A stretch of DNA of 64,000 nt. Origin: Pomacea canaliculata. Its lineage: Eukaryota > Mollusca > Gastropoda > Architaenioglossa > Ampullariidae. The notes below the pieces were generated by a model that was given only the letters and a program-made list of their open reading frames with translations, did not search any database and had not been told where the DNA came from. The position numbers were made by a program, and so were the translations under genes. The stretch's first letter is position 1. Every line of letters starts with the position of its first letter. Location: assembly GCF_003073045.1 (NCBI RefSeq), contig NC_037592.1, positions 12,924,007 through 12,988,006 of the forward strand. Direction: 5' to 3'. Positions 47,701 through 58,800 of the stretch are shown here, in pieces.

Positions 47701-50632
47701 TCTCTTGAAACTTTTGTCTTTTTATGTCTTTCAGACAAATGAAGAACTATGCAAATATTTTTCTTCATTATCATAGAATTTCCCAGGGGTAATCAGGGGC
47801 GTTAGAAGATCACACAATCATGAATTTATTTCATTTCTACCTATCTCTTCTATTGAATTGTTATTTATTGTGACAACCATAATGTGATATGACATTGCCA
47901 CGTCTGTAAGCAAATTTTTTTAATATCTTGAAGTAGTAAAAGTCTCCGATGTTTAATAAAGCCCGCTGCATTCTGTATAATAATATACGGCGATAAAGTC
48001 CCTCCCTGTAATGTTGACTTTGCAGAAAGAAAACTCTTTTAAAAGCTATAACCACCTCTTATTTACTAATTACATCCTGGATATTTTATGACATTTGTTT
48101 AGTTTTTTCCTGAGGCGGAATTCTTTATCCCAGATGACGGCCTCTGGCTTCTATTTTTTCTTATTTTTTTAAGACCATCCCTAGGGGAAAATATATGGCA
48201 AACTCCCCGCAAGGGAAGACAGAGTATTTCTTTTCTGTCAAGTCGCATGGGTGATTAGTAAGCATGTTAATGAGAAAGATTTTTTTTAAAAAAAGATGGT
48301 GATTTCGATATTCGATCGATGTATCTAACGAAAGAAATAGAGTAATTCCATCAGACTTCAAGAAACATTATCCGAACATTTATTAAAATTAGAATTTTTT
48401 TTCGGGATATACTTAAGTTTGTGATGTAAATAGCTTGTGGTTCATGTGTAAACAGTTTCTGTTTTTCTTATAAACAGCTTAAATTTGCATCAGTCTAATT
48501 GACTGATACTCTTAGCAACTTATCTAAATCTTTTGTAGCCCCCATCACTAGTCTGTCTCCAAGATAAGATTTTTAAATTAAAAAAAAATTACGTTACTGT
48601 TTTAATTCCTGGCTGTTAAGCAATGTGCTTCTCAAGTAAGCTTTGTTCACATTTGCTAATTGTATGCAAGAAAAGTGTCATTTAAGCCACTTGATGTGTG
48701 TGTACCTGAGAAGGCCGCTCTTCAGAGAAAGTGAAATGTTGGCACACCTGGCCACATAACACACAGGTGATATATGTTCAGATAATAATGGACCCCGCGG
48801 CATGGAAGCCGTTATTCTGCTCCACACTCGCCATGTCAGTCACACAACAAATTTTGGACAAACTGAGGTTTGTCATGGTATTTCCGGTATGTGTGCGCAT
48901 GGCTTGTGAATGTCATCCTCCCATTTTCCTCCATTTCCTTCCTCTCTCCTTCTCTCCTCCCTTCTCTCTCTCTCTGCTGTTACTAGTGGTGGAACAGTGT
49001 GTTTTGAGAGAAAATAATTTGTGTATGTATAAAAAATAAAGAAAGAGTAAGAGACTAAAATGACAAAGAAAGAACGTATGCGTGAGTGTGTGAGTGAGAG
49101 AGAGATAGCGTGTGTGTAAGGGAGAGTTTGTGTGAATGTGTGTGAGTTTGTGTCTGTGTGTGTAGTTGTGCGTCTTTGTGTGTGTGAGAGAGTGTATTTA
49201 TGTGTGTGAGAGAGTGTGTTTGTTTGTGAGAGTGTGTGTAAATATATATAATATATATAGTGTGAGTGAGTGTGTGATAGAGAGTGTGTTTGTGTGTGTG
49301 CATGCTTTGTGTGTGAGAGAGTGTTTGTGTGTGTGTATATATATATATGAGTCCGCGCGCGTACGTACCTAGTGCCAAACAATCTTCACTAAAAGTACAC
49401 AAGTTCATTAAGTGTACCTCTATAAGGTATTTATTTTGTAGGAAATAAAACCCTTCCTTTTTCGGGATTGTCGTACATTTCGAAATAACATCAAGGATGT
49501 CAGCCTCAATTCTGTTTTTTATTGCAACAAACCAGTTTCTGAAGCTTCTGTGTGCGAGTAGAGGAAAAACACTAAAACAAATAAATTAGACTGTGTGTAA
49601 ACAAAGAGCATCAGTGAACTGATTGAACTTGAAGTTTCCAGTCTTCTATTTACAGCAACCCTTCTATCAATTTTATTTGTCTCAGCGAATACTCCGAAAT
49701 GCATGTGGGTCCCTGATTAGATGCAGTTTGTTCTTATTTCTTCGTTTGCTTTTGTTGTGTCATTAGAATGTTGCTGACTCATTGATAGCAATTCTTAGAA
49801 CTGCAACAAGAACTGTACCATGGACACTTCAAGAAAGCTTTCATGAAATATATTGAAAGTTATTCACAAATAAAATTCACACATTGTCTGCTACTCTAAT
49901 AAGGTTGTTTACAACCGCCCATCAAAGACTAGTGCTTTTCACGCTGTATAAGTGTGAAGTATATATTTAGAAATATGTCGGTTATATCATTGTTGTTACG
50001 CTGAGTCAGCACTGAGGTTACATAGCACGAGAGAGGTGGGGTTAGGGGGAGAAAACATCTTCTGGAAGCAAGATTTGAACCCACAACCCCGACTGTCTAT
50101 GCGTAAGGTGTTTGAACCATCCAAGTTATCGTCATGGCGTCTCAACATGTGTCTGACGAAAAGAAATGTACCGCTGGAAACTGCAGCTCTTGACATATTA
50201 GGAAATTTGCGAACTGCTCTGGAATAGAGGAAGGATGTGGAAGGGAGCTAGAGAGAGAGATAACCTACCTGTCCCCTGTCACGAGAAATGACGTCAGAAG
50301 CCGCGCGTGACTCACCTGATGGTGTGGTTCTGCAGAAAGCGCGACTGCGCATCGTGGAGCGCAAACTTGAGGGCCATGACGCTTGACCTGGCACTGAACT
50401 TGTCCGCGTGCGCCGGGGCCAGCCAGGCTATCCGCAGGTTCTTCCGCCTTTCTGACCATGACGTCACTTCCCTTCTAGCGCGAGGCGCCTCTTGGGACCT
50501 CACTTTCGCGCCCAGGGTGAAGAGCAGTCCGCGATCTGCGGAACTCAGCAGCAGGCCATCCACAACCCCGAGTTCCATCATCCAGACTCCCATGAGAATT
50601 ATTCTGACTGTAATCATGGTCTCACTAGTCAT
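30932..50632 (-). CDS. Receptor (membrane) guanylyl cyclase, complete, 24 coding exons with two alternative first exons
   Basis: Exons in transcript order: first exon 50316-50632 or 45556-45770; then 43668-43777, 42879-43013, 42416-42628, 42191-42297, 41859-42074, 41512-41650, 40903-41039, 40240-40336, 38472-38580, 37498-37594, 37092-37251, 36731-36807, 36214-36318, 35934-36005, 35415-35577, 34838-34984, 34254-34431, 33858-33998, 33486-33678, 33033-33195, 32571-32681, 31633-32299 and 30932-31243. The product is about 1350 residues: signal peptide, extracellular ligand-binding domain, one membrane span, kinase-homology domain, dimerisation helix, cyclase domain and a 280-residue tail. It should sit at the plasma membrane and make cGMP from GTP, as natriuretic-peptide-type receptors do. 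Metal, purine and transition-state residues are all present. All splice phases agree; three frame breaks lie only in the last two exons. The ligand is unknown. Confidence 0.93.
32323..32412 (+). repeat. (ACT/AAT/AAC)n low-complexity run in cyclase intron
   Basis: Mixed trinucleotide runs of ACT, A-rich, AAT and AAC lie just upstream (minus-strand sense) of the exon at 31633-32299. Confidence 0.8.
32571..33998 (-). CDS. Dimerisation helix and guanylyl cyclase catalytic core exons
   Basis: Exons 33858-33998, 33486-33678, 33033-33195 and 32571-32681. The first encodes the coiled-coil linker ([20 protein letters not shown]). The rest encode the catalytic core. Both metal-binding Asp residues ([10 protein letters not shown], and Asp in [13 protein letters not shown]) are present. 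The guanine-selecting pair is Glu in VETIGDAY and Cys in [12 protein letters not shown]. The Asn and Arg for transition-state binding are in NTASRMES. All are intact, so this is expected to be an active guanylyl, not adenylyl, cyclase. Confidence 0.93.
34254..37594 (-). CDS. Juxtamembrane segment and kinase-homology (pseudokinase) domain exons
   Basis: Exons 37498-37594, 37092-37251, 36731-36807, 36214-36318, 35934-36005, 35415-35577, 34838-34984 and 34254-34431. After a basic stop-transfer stretch ([10 protein letters not shown]) comes a Ser/Thr-rich part, which in relatives is phosphorylated to keep the receptor responsive. The pseudokinase follows: [10 protein letters not shown] with the ATP-binding Lys, [24 protein letters not shown] in place of [27 protein letters not shown] and the C-lobe RPTPARVL. 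Loss of the HRD Asp is normal for receptor cyclases and means ATP regulation without phosphotransfer. Confidence 0.92.
38401..38445 (+). repeat. Short 9-bp tandem repeat (AGTAGTGCT)n
   Basis: About four near-copies of AGTAGTGCT sit just downstream (minus-strand sense) of the splice donor of the membrane-span exon. Confidence 0.75.
38472..38580 (-). CDS. Transmembrane exon of the guanylyl cyclase
   Basis: It encodes [17 protein letters not shown], then a small-residue hydrophobic span [19 protein letters not shown], then Arg. The phase 1 entry from 40240 and the phase 2 exit to 37594 rebuild an intact frame ([10 protein letters not shown]). One span only, as in receptor cyclases. Confidence 0.9.
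40240..43777 (-). CDS. Extracellular ligand-binding domain exons of the guanylyl cyclase
   Basis: Exons 43668-43777, 42879-43013, 42416-42628, 42191-42297, 41859-42074, 41512-41650, 40903-41039 and 40240-40336 form a periplasmic-binding-protein-type (ANF receptor) domain. Landmarks are [54 protein letters not shown] and the membrane-proximal IRWPDG...CGFEGELC. Sequons NNT, NMT, NDT, NYS, NQT and NGS suggest glycosylation. Sequence alone does not identify the ligand. Confidence 0.9.
41698..41761 (+). repeat. (CTGT)n tetranucleotide microsatellite
   Basis: About 15 perfect CTGT units in a cyclase intron, about 50 bases from the exon 41512-41650. Length is probably polymorphic. Confidence 0.95.
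43045..43308 (+). repeat. Five perfect tandem copies of a 53-bp unit, each with a CACGTG E-box
   Basis: The unit begins GGCAGAATATGTATCACGTG and repeats at 43045, 43098, 43151, 43204 and 43257 with no visible differences. The last copy fades at 43308. The array starts at a short ATGGCA microsatellite that may have seeded it. It sits 30 bases upstream (minus-strand sense) of the acceptor for the exon 42879-43013. Identical copies suggest recent expansion. Confidence 0.95.
45556..45770 (-). CDS. Alternative first coding exon B of the guanylyl cyclase
   Basis: The minus strand reads [20 protein letters not shown], a good signal peptide. It is followed by [20 protein letters not shown], then [19 protein letters not shown] and a consensus donor CG|GTAAGT at 45555. 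It ends in phase 2, which fits the exon at 43777. A longer start at 45815 (MWRSRGRH...) is in frame, but the Met at 45770 gives the better signal peptide. The segment aligns with the start of the ANF-receptor fold and is a diverged duplicate of the exon at 50316-50632. Confidence 0.82.
49075..49350 (+). repeat. Long imperfect (TG)n/(AG)n microsatellite cluster
   Basis: Nearly 280 bases of TGTG, GAGA and TATA dinucleotide runs with a few interruptions. It produces long spurious open frames of Thr-His-Ser-Leu repeats on the minus strand. Confidence 0.9.
50060..50137 (-). mobile_element. tRNA-derived SINE-like fragment
   Basis: On the minus strand, GATAACTTGGATGGTT (A-box-like, 50113-50132 region) is followed about 45 bases later by GGGTTCAAATCT (B box, 50071-50082). 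The order and spacing match a pol III tRNA-type promoter. No functional tRNA cloverleaf is claimed; the arms do not pair well. It sits 180 bases from the distal first exon of the cyclase. Confidence 0.5.
50316..50632 (-). CDS. Alternative first coding exon A of the guanylyl cyclase
   Basis: The minus strand begins [20 protein letters not shown], a plausible signal peptide or signal anchor, and runs to [20 protein letters not shown], then [20 protein letters not shown]. It ends AG|GTGAGT at 50315, phase 2, the same phase as exon B, so it can splice to 43777. Compared with exon B, the RIAWLAP core is identical and the last 40 residues share about 18. It carries about 50 extra residues between signal and core (including [20 protein letters not shown]). 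Whether it belongs to this gene or is a remnant of a tandem receptor needs transcripts. Confidence 0.75.
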
Positions 50633-53600
50633 TACTTTTAGTAATGTCGATGTAAGTGAAGAGAAAACACAAACTTACAGCCACCTAGTTCAATGATGTC
50701 ATAAACTGAAGTATTTTTCTGTCGTTAGAGATGAAAAATGGAAGGATGTTTTTTTTCTTTTATTCTGCCTGTCGAGGTGTGGGTTTTAAATGCAGAATGG
50801 GCTCCTCTCGTCAGTTCCCGGCATTTAAAGTTGTCTTCTTTACCAATTATTATGTCAGCAATGTTTCTGTATGACAGGAATTACAAACTCTCGGAAATCT
50901 CCCGCTCATCAAACGAAGCAATTTTTTTTCTTTAACGAAGAAAAAAATCAGGTATGTTCACCAAATTTCTTCCTGTCTCTGATTGCCTCCAAAAGTAGGA
51001 TAGAGTCCTTTCAGTTAGTCTCTGCCATTCGAGTTCTGTTTCTTGACGATATGCGTTTTCGATTACACACATTGCACATCCCTAGCAATCCTCCGCGTTC
51101 ATGAGTGAAAGTGCCTTTGGTCCGGATGCTTCTTGTGGTTCCTTGGTTATTGCAGCTGCTTCACTCGTTATGGAGACAGCGGAACACAAACCCTAGAGCA
51201 AGAGATCCTTTTGAAATGATCGGATGAGCAGCCAACTCTCCTCACCTTCAGTCTTATCAAAGAGTCTTCAGAGCATGGACAGGTATTTTAACTTAACGAT
51301 TCGCCCACACAGGTGAGTGTTTGACCTAGGTAGGGCGTTTCGACAGACGCAAAACATCGTTGTCGCTAACACAAAACTGTAATATGTGGTCCACACCTTG
51401 AAATTTGACATCCCATTATTCCTTTACCTTGCAATAAAAAACTGGACATGCCTTCTGTGGAAAAGAAATAATTTGCTCTACTGCAAAGTTGTCTCTTATT
51501 TTCTTTCACTTTTTGGGTTAAAGGATGTCACTAGTCCTACAAAACTTGCCATGTCGGATTGTTTCAGTTTGAAAAAACAAATCAGCAAACAGGATGAAGG
51601 AAATTTCTGACAGTCAAAGTTTCAAAAAGGGTGAAATAAATATATTATTTGCTTCAAGTTTTACCAATTTCGTGATGACACCAGCCGCATGATGAAAACA
51701 TTCCAACCATAAGTTTCGTGAAGACAAGATCCCACTGAAGGTGTTATAAATCGAAGAGGACACGTCCACCTTTCACCAAACTATGTTGAGAACGAGGAGT
51801 CTTTGTGTAAAGTTTCAAAGGTGACACGAAGATGTTGAGTTCAGTGAAACAAAAAACCCCAAGAACATCAGAGAAAACTGATCATTAAACAGAAACAGCG
51901 AACTCGCACTGACTCCAGGCTACTCGAGACACCGCGAAGACTTGAGGTCAGATGATGGTCACGAAACAGGTCACATCGTTACATCCAAACATGTGGAAGG
52001 TTTCCTTCAAGTAACACTCTCGACCAAAACCATGTTTGTGCGCTTAAAAAGTTCGCAGGAATAAAAATAAGGTCCCACAGTATCGCACTTATACACCTTG
52101 TCTTCCTCCGCCGCCGTCCTCGACACCGAGTGTCGCTCACCACGAGGTGGGGACCAAACGAAGCGTAGCCGCACCACTACAAAGGAACTGTTTTGACAGG
52201 ATATGATGAACTACGAACATCTGGTGCTGTACTGATGCTGACATCCCCTGGTACCAGCCATCCCAATGTCTTATTGGTGTTTTCAACTCTGTTTGAAACA
52301 GCTTGTGTTGTTGCCGCAACAGTGAAATCGAGAAGTGAATGTCCTCATTGTTAAAACACCTGTCCTCCTAAAATTACCGCGGAAAGAGGGATACCACGGA
52401 AAAAAAGAAAAGTGATTGGATTCTTACATCATCATTCGTAGTTTTACTCTTTCAGTACGTTTACAGTTCAGTGTTTCTTGTTCCTTAATAACGGAAATAA
52501 ATATGGGTTGTCGATTAAGAATAACTGAATGAATTTTCAAGAGTTGGTAATCATCCCATTAGTTTTCCTAAAGAAACCCCACTAACATAAACAATCTTTT
52601 TGTCCTGGAAAAATAATAAAAAAATAAAGTACCAATATTATTTATTCGTAAAATTATATCATGCCTCCTCACAAAGTCGAAGTCATACTGCAGTCACACT
52701 GTACAAAACAAAATGTCATCGGTGTCCTTGCGTTTGAATTCACGCCGCTGTGTCTTTCTCTTGTCAAGGTGGATGACAAGGTGCGACCCGCATGAAAGAT
52801 CTAATAGAAGAGACATTTTTAAGTGTACTTCATGACTTGATTAGAGATTCAGGGAAATTCCTGCTGTCAACAAAACTATAACGTCAAGGTAATCCGGGGA
52901 CTTTATGGTGGTCGGGGAGTAATGTGTTCAAGATCCCATTTATCTTGGGACCATGATTTTTATAACTTGGTGTTGACTATCTAATGTTATTCACTGCCTT
53001 ATCCCCTCCTCCCCACAACTCACAAACCTCTAAAAAAAATCAGCTACCCGTTCAACAGCGGGGTCAGCTGGGGCAAGCACATTGCGTCACACGGGTGTCA
53101 TACCGGGAGGTGGTCGCGCCTTCGGGTTTGGATATCCTTGCTGTAATTTATTGGCTATCCACTCCCACAAAAGTTTCAAACACAGAACATACAAATTTAC
53201 ATGCAAAAGTTATCTACAGAATGACGAATGGGAAGATGAAGCCAGTAGTCGCGCCCAGCTTTCTCAATCAAGTTGAAAAACTTCAAGAAAGGCCGCAAAT
53301 TTTCTGTCTCCATCACAGTTGTCATTGTAGGACGGACCACTTGGCGTTACTCTGTCTTTACAGTCGAGCTGGAAGTTGCGAGGACCTGACATCGGATACC
53401 GGACAACATCGATCAACAGCAAAGTTCCGATATCTCTGAATGTTTTTCTCCCGAATATTCCTAGGTATCAATAAACAAACATATCGCGGAAACTGTTGAC
53501 TTTGACTCGCCAGTGTGTGTTGTTTATCCTACCTCTTGTGCCAGTTCCGGTTTCTATGCCAACTTAGCTTAGTGTTAAGTCTCCACAGTTAAAAAAAATA

Positions 53601-55895
53601 TTTGCAAATACTTGCATCAAACAGACCAGATATCGATTCATCATGCATATGACTCTGTTTCATTCTTTAATATGTAACAAATTTCAAAAGATAAAAATTT
53701 CCTGGATGTCTCCAGCTTCACCATAAAGATTACGTTCGGTAAGCAAACAACTTTTGTCTTTGATCTCATTTTTCATGTCTTTGTCGTTGTTATCACCTGT
53801 CTTCTTCTTCACCCACCCCACCTCTTATTCTTAACACTCCCAGGGCTGCTTTCCCAATGATTCTTAATTCTTCACCAATTTACATCCACTCTTCAAAACT
53901 CGTATACTTCGCATCCTCACTTTGCTTCTCCCAGAATGTGTCATCGCTCCGATGCGCATTCCGAAAGTTTGTAATAAAGGTTGCTGGGGAGGGCAGGGCA
54001 GGGAGGTCGGAAGGAAACGGATATTCCTCTTTAGGACAAGGGCAGGCAACTAATGCATTCATCAGATCTGCCTGCCCGAAGGAGGAGGCCAGAGGAGGTG
54101 ATTATCGTGTGACGGCGCGATTAGCAGTTGCTCGTTTTCTGGGAAATCCGCTTCTCTCTCTCGCCATCCCGGCATTCGTTATGCTGTAGCCAGCTTGTCT
54201 TCTGCGTCTAACGGTCATATTCATCTTGCACTGAAACAGCCTCCAGGCTTCTGAGATAAAGCTGTCAAAGGAGATAATAGAAATCATCATCATCACCATA
54301 ATCATCATCATCATCGTCGTCGTCGTCGTCGTCATCATCATCATCATCATCATCATCAACATCATCATCATCATCTGTTAACCAACAAAGATGTAGCAAT
54401 CAAGCAAACAGATGAAACAAAAGGAAATAAATTCATCAACGATAATCATGGTCGTCGTCATCATCATCATCGTCGTCGTCTTCTGTCTCTCTCCCTCTTT
54501 CTTCCAAGACTTGCCTTACTAACCAAGCACTTTTGCGGCTTACAATTATCACAATGAAAATGTTTTTTCGCTCCATTTTTTACTCACATGCACACGCAGG
54601 TACAGACTCCTCAACACACGCACACGTCCTCGATTGTTATGAACACTGTACAGGATGTGAGCTCTTCACAGGGAAGTTGGACGACAAGGAATGCAGGCCT
54701 CGTCGTTGAGACCCATTTACACGATGCAAGCCTGTGTACAGTACAGATCACCACCATGCGCCTTCATAGAACTATCTGGTTGCAGTTTATTAAACAAGTT
54801 ATCAGATCAGACAACAGATGTGTATATGAAACTCTGCCTTGTCTCAGCTGCATCCCACATATAACTCAAGACATATAAAAATATATTTTTTAAAACACCT
54901 CTGGGATTATTTTTTTTTCCTCAAGCTACATCAATAACGACTTCATCAACTTTACCTTCGCTTAATCGATTTTCTCATGTCAGTGCATCTCACCCACACT
55001 GCTACCATCGCAATCTTCTTCATCCTAGTCGGGAAAAGCATCATTGCCGTATTTGTTCATTTACCCGAAGTCTTTTTTGTTGGTTTCATTTTGTCATCTT
55101 CACACGAGATGACTGCTATGTGCGACTCCTTGAATACTTTTATACAAGATATCTTTATTGTCTATAGTCACAAGAGACAGAAATTTTTCTTCTTCGTTAT
55201 AAATCAGAGAATACCTTAAATCCACAATTTGAGACCATTTTACAGGATCGTCTGCCTATAAGTTGACTATTTAACACAAACGCTATATTTAAAAAAAATG
55301 ACCGAGTTGTGTTGGCGTGTAGGCTGTCATACAACATTTATTTTAAAATAACTTTTTTCTCCTCCTCTTCCTTCTACGTGAGGCGAACCTTGTGTTTTTA
55401 ATAACAACTGATGTGACAATTCCTCAAGTTGTTAGATTTGAGGTTCAACTTACTTTTTTTGGTACACAAACAGCTTTAAGATGCCTGGAGCAGATAATGT
55501 TGAAATTTTTTCAAGGTGTTTCTTGTTTGTACTTTAGCTGTGAATGTTCACCACATCCTGTTAAAAACGCTTGGCTTATACCAAGCTTTTTATATGTGTG
55601 GGTCATGATTTGCGATAAGCTAACTGAAATGGTCTGGCCCGTGAGAAGCCATCGGAAGTGAAGGTGGCTGTTTAAACGGCAGCCGCGGTGTTTCTAATGT
55701 ATCCTCGGCCTGAGATAAAGTTCAGAGGAGACACCAATGCAGGCCGAGGTGTGGACTCACCCGAGTCAGCTCACCCTCATCTGCTTGCGCAAGCTCAATC
55801 AGTTAAAAGCAGATCAAAGATTAGATGAAGATGGTTGATATCGGGTAAGGTAAATCCATGTCCAGAATACTTTACCCCGTTCTGACCATGTCAAG
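50633..55895. other. Intergenic DNA, no gene seen
   Basis: It probably holds the promoter and 5' UTR of the cyclase at its left end and of the tetraspanin at its right end. On the minus strand a CTCGTG|GTGAGC donor-like site near 52140 could mark a non-coding upstream exon (weak). The rest is AT-rich with microsatellites. Open frames such as 52984-53439 show no domain. Confidence 0.5.
54283..54482 (+). repeat. (ATC/GTC)n trinucleotide microsatellite cluster
   Basis: ATC and GTC runs at about 54283-54375 and 54446-54482. A 90-residue Met/Thr-rich minus-strand frame here is only the repeat translated. Confidence 0.9.
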
Positions 55896-58800
55896 ATGAA
55901 GTCAAAACTAACCATAGCAACAAGATTGAAAGACAAACAAGACGAAGGAGCTAAGCGGCTGCTTTTTCTGCAGCGTGTGGCTATCATCATCAACGCCATA
56001 TTTTGGGTGAGTCACAGACAGCTTTTTGTTTTGAAAAAAATATCCAATGTTACGAAGACTTTAAAGATGATTACAAAGGGGAAGGGGAACTTTCATCTCA
56101 AATATTTATAGAAATCAAAATTAGAAGTGATGGTGTTACTAATGACAAAAGTAACGCGTCTGTATCTTCCTCCTCTTTTTTTTCTTCGCAATGATGTGGT
56201 GGTGGTAATTTCTCACATCTTAATTAAACATTCCTAGAGATCAATTCATCTCAACACCTTACTATTTGACAATAATGTAGCTTTGTACAACAGGACCTTC
56301 ACGAGATCAAGAATATTTCCAGTATTTTAACTGTAATATCAAATCGTCAAGATTAATCAAATAAAGTATTTTCTACTAACTCGTTTATACGACGTAGTTA
56401 ATGCTTCAAATACGTCGTAAGAATATACATTTTTTTTGACTAAATGTCTTAAAATAATAGAACACATATCTTAATTTTAAAAACAACTCTTCTAAATAAA
56501 AGGCTAGCTAAAAAATAATTGTAGGAAGTACGACTCCACGTCAGCGATGACATTTTTACAAAGGAAAGTTTAGGGAAGGGTGTCCATTCAATCACAGAAC
56601 AGATACTAGGGTATTAAGTTAAGCTTTTCAAAAGAAACGGTTCTTCTTCAGCGTGACAGATGAACGAACAAGCAGACAGCCAGAAGTAGTTTTCACGAGA
56701 GTTCCAATTTCATTGCATAATCAACATGATGGATGAGCAAGCAACCGCCAATAGTCTTCAGTTTCGCTCATGCGAGTAGCGTAATGGTTGGAGTCATCAT
56801 CGTAATTACTAAAAAACAAAAAACAAAAAAAACAAAAACACACACACACACACACACAAAAGAAAGGATTTTAATTAAAATAACATTGTTATTGGCGTGA
56901 AAATCGTGTTACATGTTAGGAATCTTCTAGACTGTACAAAAATATTATTATATATATACAACATTGAAGAAATGGTTCTGTGCTACGAAGGAGGAGAGTT
57001 AAATGTATGTCATACACCGGTAAAAGGATGTACTTGTAGGCAGGGACATATTCTAGAAATTTACAGCACAGAGAAACCCAAGAGATCGAAAAGGCACTTT
57101 GAAGAGAACTTTATGGAATATTTTGAAAGAACAAACAAACAAAAACGCCGGAGCAATAAGGAGAAAGAAAAAAAGGTAGATCGAGGGATAAAGCTCAGCC
57201 ATTAGCGAGGACCAGAAGAGCATCAAGAAACGTTGTGGCCACAAGAGATTGTAGTATTTAAAAAGCTGTGCAATAGAAGAAAACAGATTGTCTAATCAGG
57301 AAACTTTGCCATGTTCAGCAGGAAATAATCTGTTTTAAATAACTTAGGGTAAGGTAAGATTGTGGCACTTTCTGGAAAAAAAGCGTTTTTATTCTGAGCA
57401 GGAAGCAATGTCTCAGATCTTACTGACCTTCCTAAAGCTCAGCTTAAACACAAAGTTCTATCTCCCAGTGGTTCGAATCTTCCTTTTTCTGCAGTGCAAG
57501 GACTGTGTAAGTACTGTGTATGAAATTTTGAAGCGAGATTTTACACTTTCTGTGCATCCTGTTACACGAAATTTAACTTGGAGGATGTAGGAGTCTGCGA
57601 ACAGGTGAGAACACTGTGTCCTGTTGAACACGTGTCTCACAGACAAATAACATTTTCTGCACGAGCAGAATAAGACTTGGCGGTTGATCGCATTAATACA
57701 CATGGCCACACAGGTAACAACTGTCTCACCCTCCTGCGTGATTAAAAAAAAAAGATGGAGCAGACGAGAGTTTGAGCCATTGGGCTATTTTTAGCTTCTC
57801 TCTTCACTTCAGCAGCTTGGGTGAGATTCCAAACCTGTCGTGTAAGTTTGTCGACGGTCGCAACTTCTGAGATAACCAAAGAGTATACAGCCACGATTAA
57901 TTGAAAACAAAATCAGCAAATTAGTTCTACAGTTTAGTTTGCAAAGCATACTTCGAATAACTGCGAGGGAGGACGAACGAATTAAGAGATTTCACTTGGC
58001 AGCGATCGCTGGTACTGAAGACTTATTTTGCCCACCTGTGAGGTACTGCCTGGAGGCTGTTTTAGGTGTTCCACCCCAGTTTAGTGCTGTTCTGTAGAAC
58101 AAAAAATTAATCTTAAAACTGCAAATAATGGGGCAACATGATTCCCAATCTCCTCGGATATAATTTTTTTTTTGGTCAGATCTGTAGAAAAAATAGCGTG
58201 CCCGAGGCGAGGACTGAACCCTGGACACCTTATCCTCACTGTATTAGTGATCAGTACTGAACTGTTGCGCCACATCAATGCCCAGGAAAATTTCTAAATA
58301 CTCAAACTTATCCAGAGTGGCGGATTGGATTCAATTGTTTAGATTGGTTACTGCAAAACTAATCTTATATAAAATATTTAATTACATGTTTCTTGTTTAT
58401 GATCTCTCACTTTCACTCATTCTCTCGATAGTCTAAACGCTCTCTTCCCTCCCACCCCGCATCCTCTGTGCCCTGCTTTCCTTCATAGGTCTTTGATCTG
58501 ATCTTTGCGATTCGGCAATGCAGGTGACTGGACCGGGTGTAACCGGGTTGGGCATCTGGTTGTATATCGTGCTCGGCGTGTTTGATCCTGTCATCAAGAG
58601 GACGGAGTTCTCAGTCCCTGCTTATCTCATCACGACTGCTGGACTCATTTCGGTCCTGGGTGGAATTTTCGGCTGCATCGGAACTGTGACATTTAGCCGG
58701 CGATTGCTGATGATTGTGAGCCTTTTTATCTTCTGCACAAGTAAATCTCAAATGAAAATGTATTTTCTGTTTAAAGACTGTCTCAAAAAATATCAATCTA

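Larger units (their letters stand above)
45771..50315. other. DNA between the two alternative first exons: no further exon seen
   Basis: It would be intron for transcripts from the distal first exon and promoter for the proximal one. It holds an (ATC)n run at about 46621-46651, a long GT/GA-rich run at 49075-49350 and a tRNA-derived piece at 50060-50137. No other cyclase exons were found, which argues against a second complete receptor gene here. Confidence 0.5.

Noticed and set aside
48873-49382. 169-residue minus-strand frame of Thr-His-Ser-Leu repeats
   Set aside because: It is the translated GT/GA microsatellite at 49075-49350.
52984-53439. 151-residue plus-strand open frame
   Set aside because: No domain, no flanking splice sites that extend it, composition like neighbouring non-coding DNA.
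54102-54374. Met/Thr-rich 90-residue minus-strand frame
   Set aside because: Translation of the ATC/GTC microsatellite.
56770-56800. Possible tRNA-like A box (GTAGCGTAATGGTTGG)
   Set aside because: No B box follows at the right distance; at most a truncated SINE scrap.
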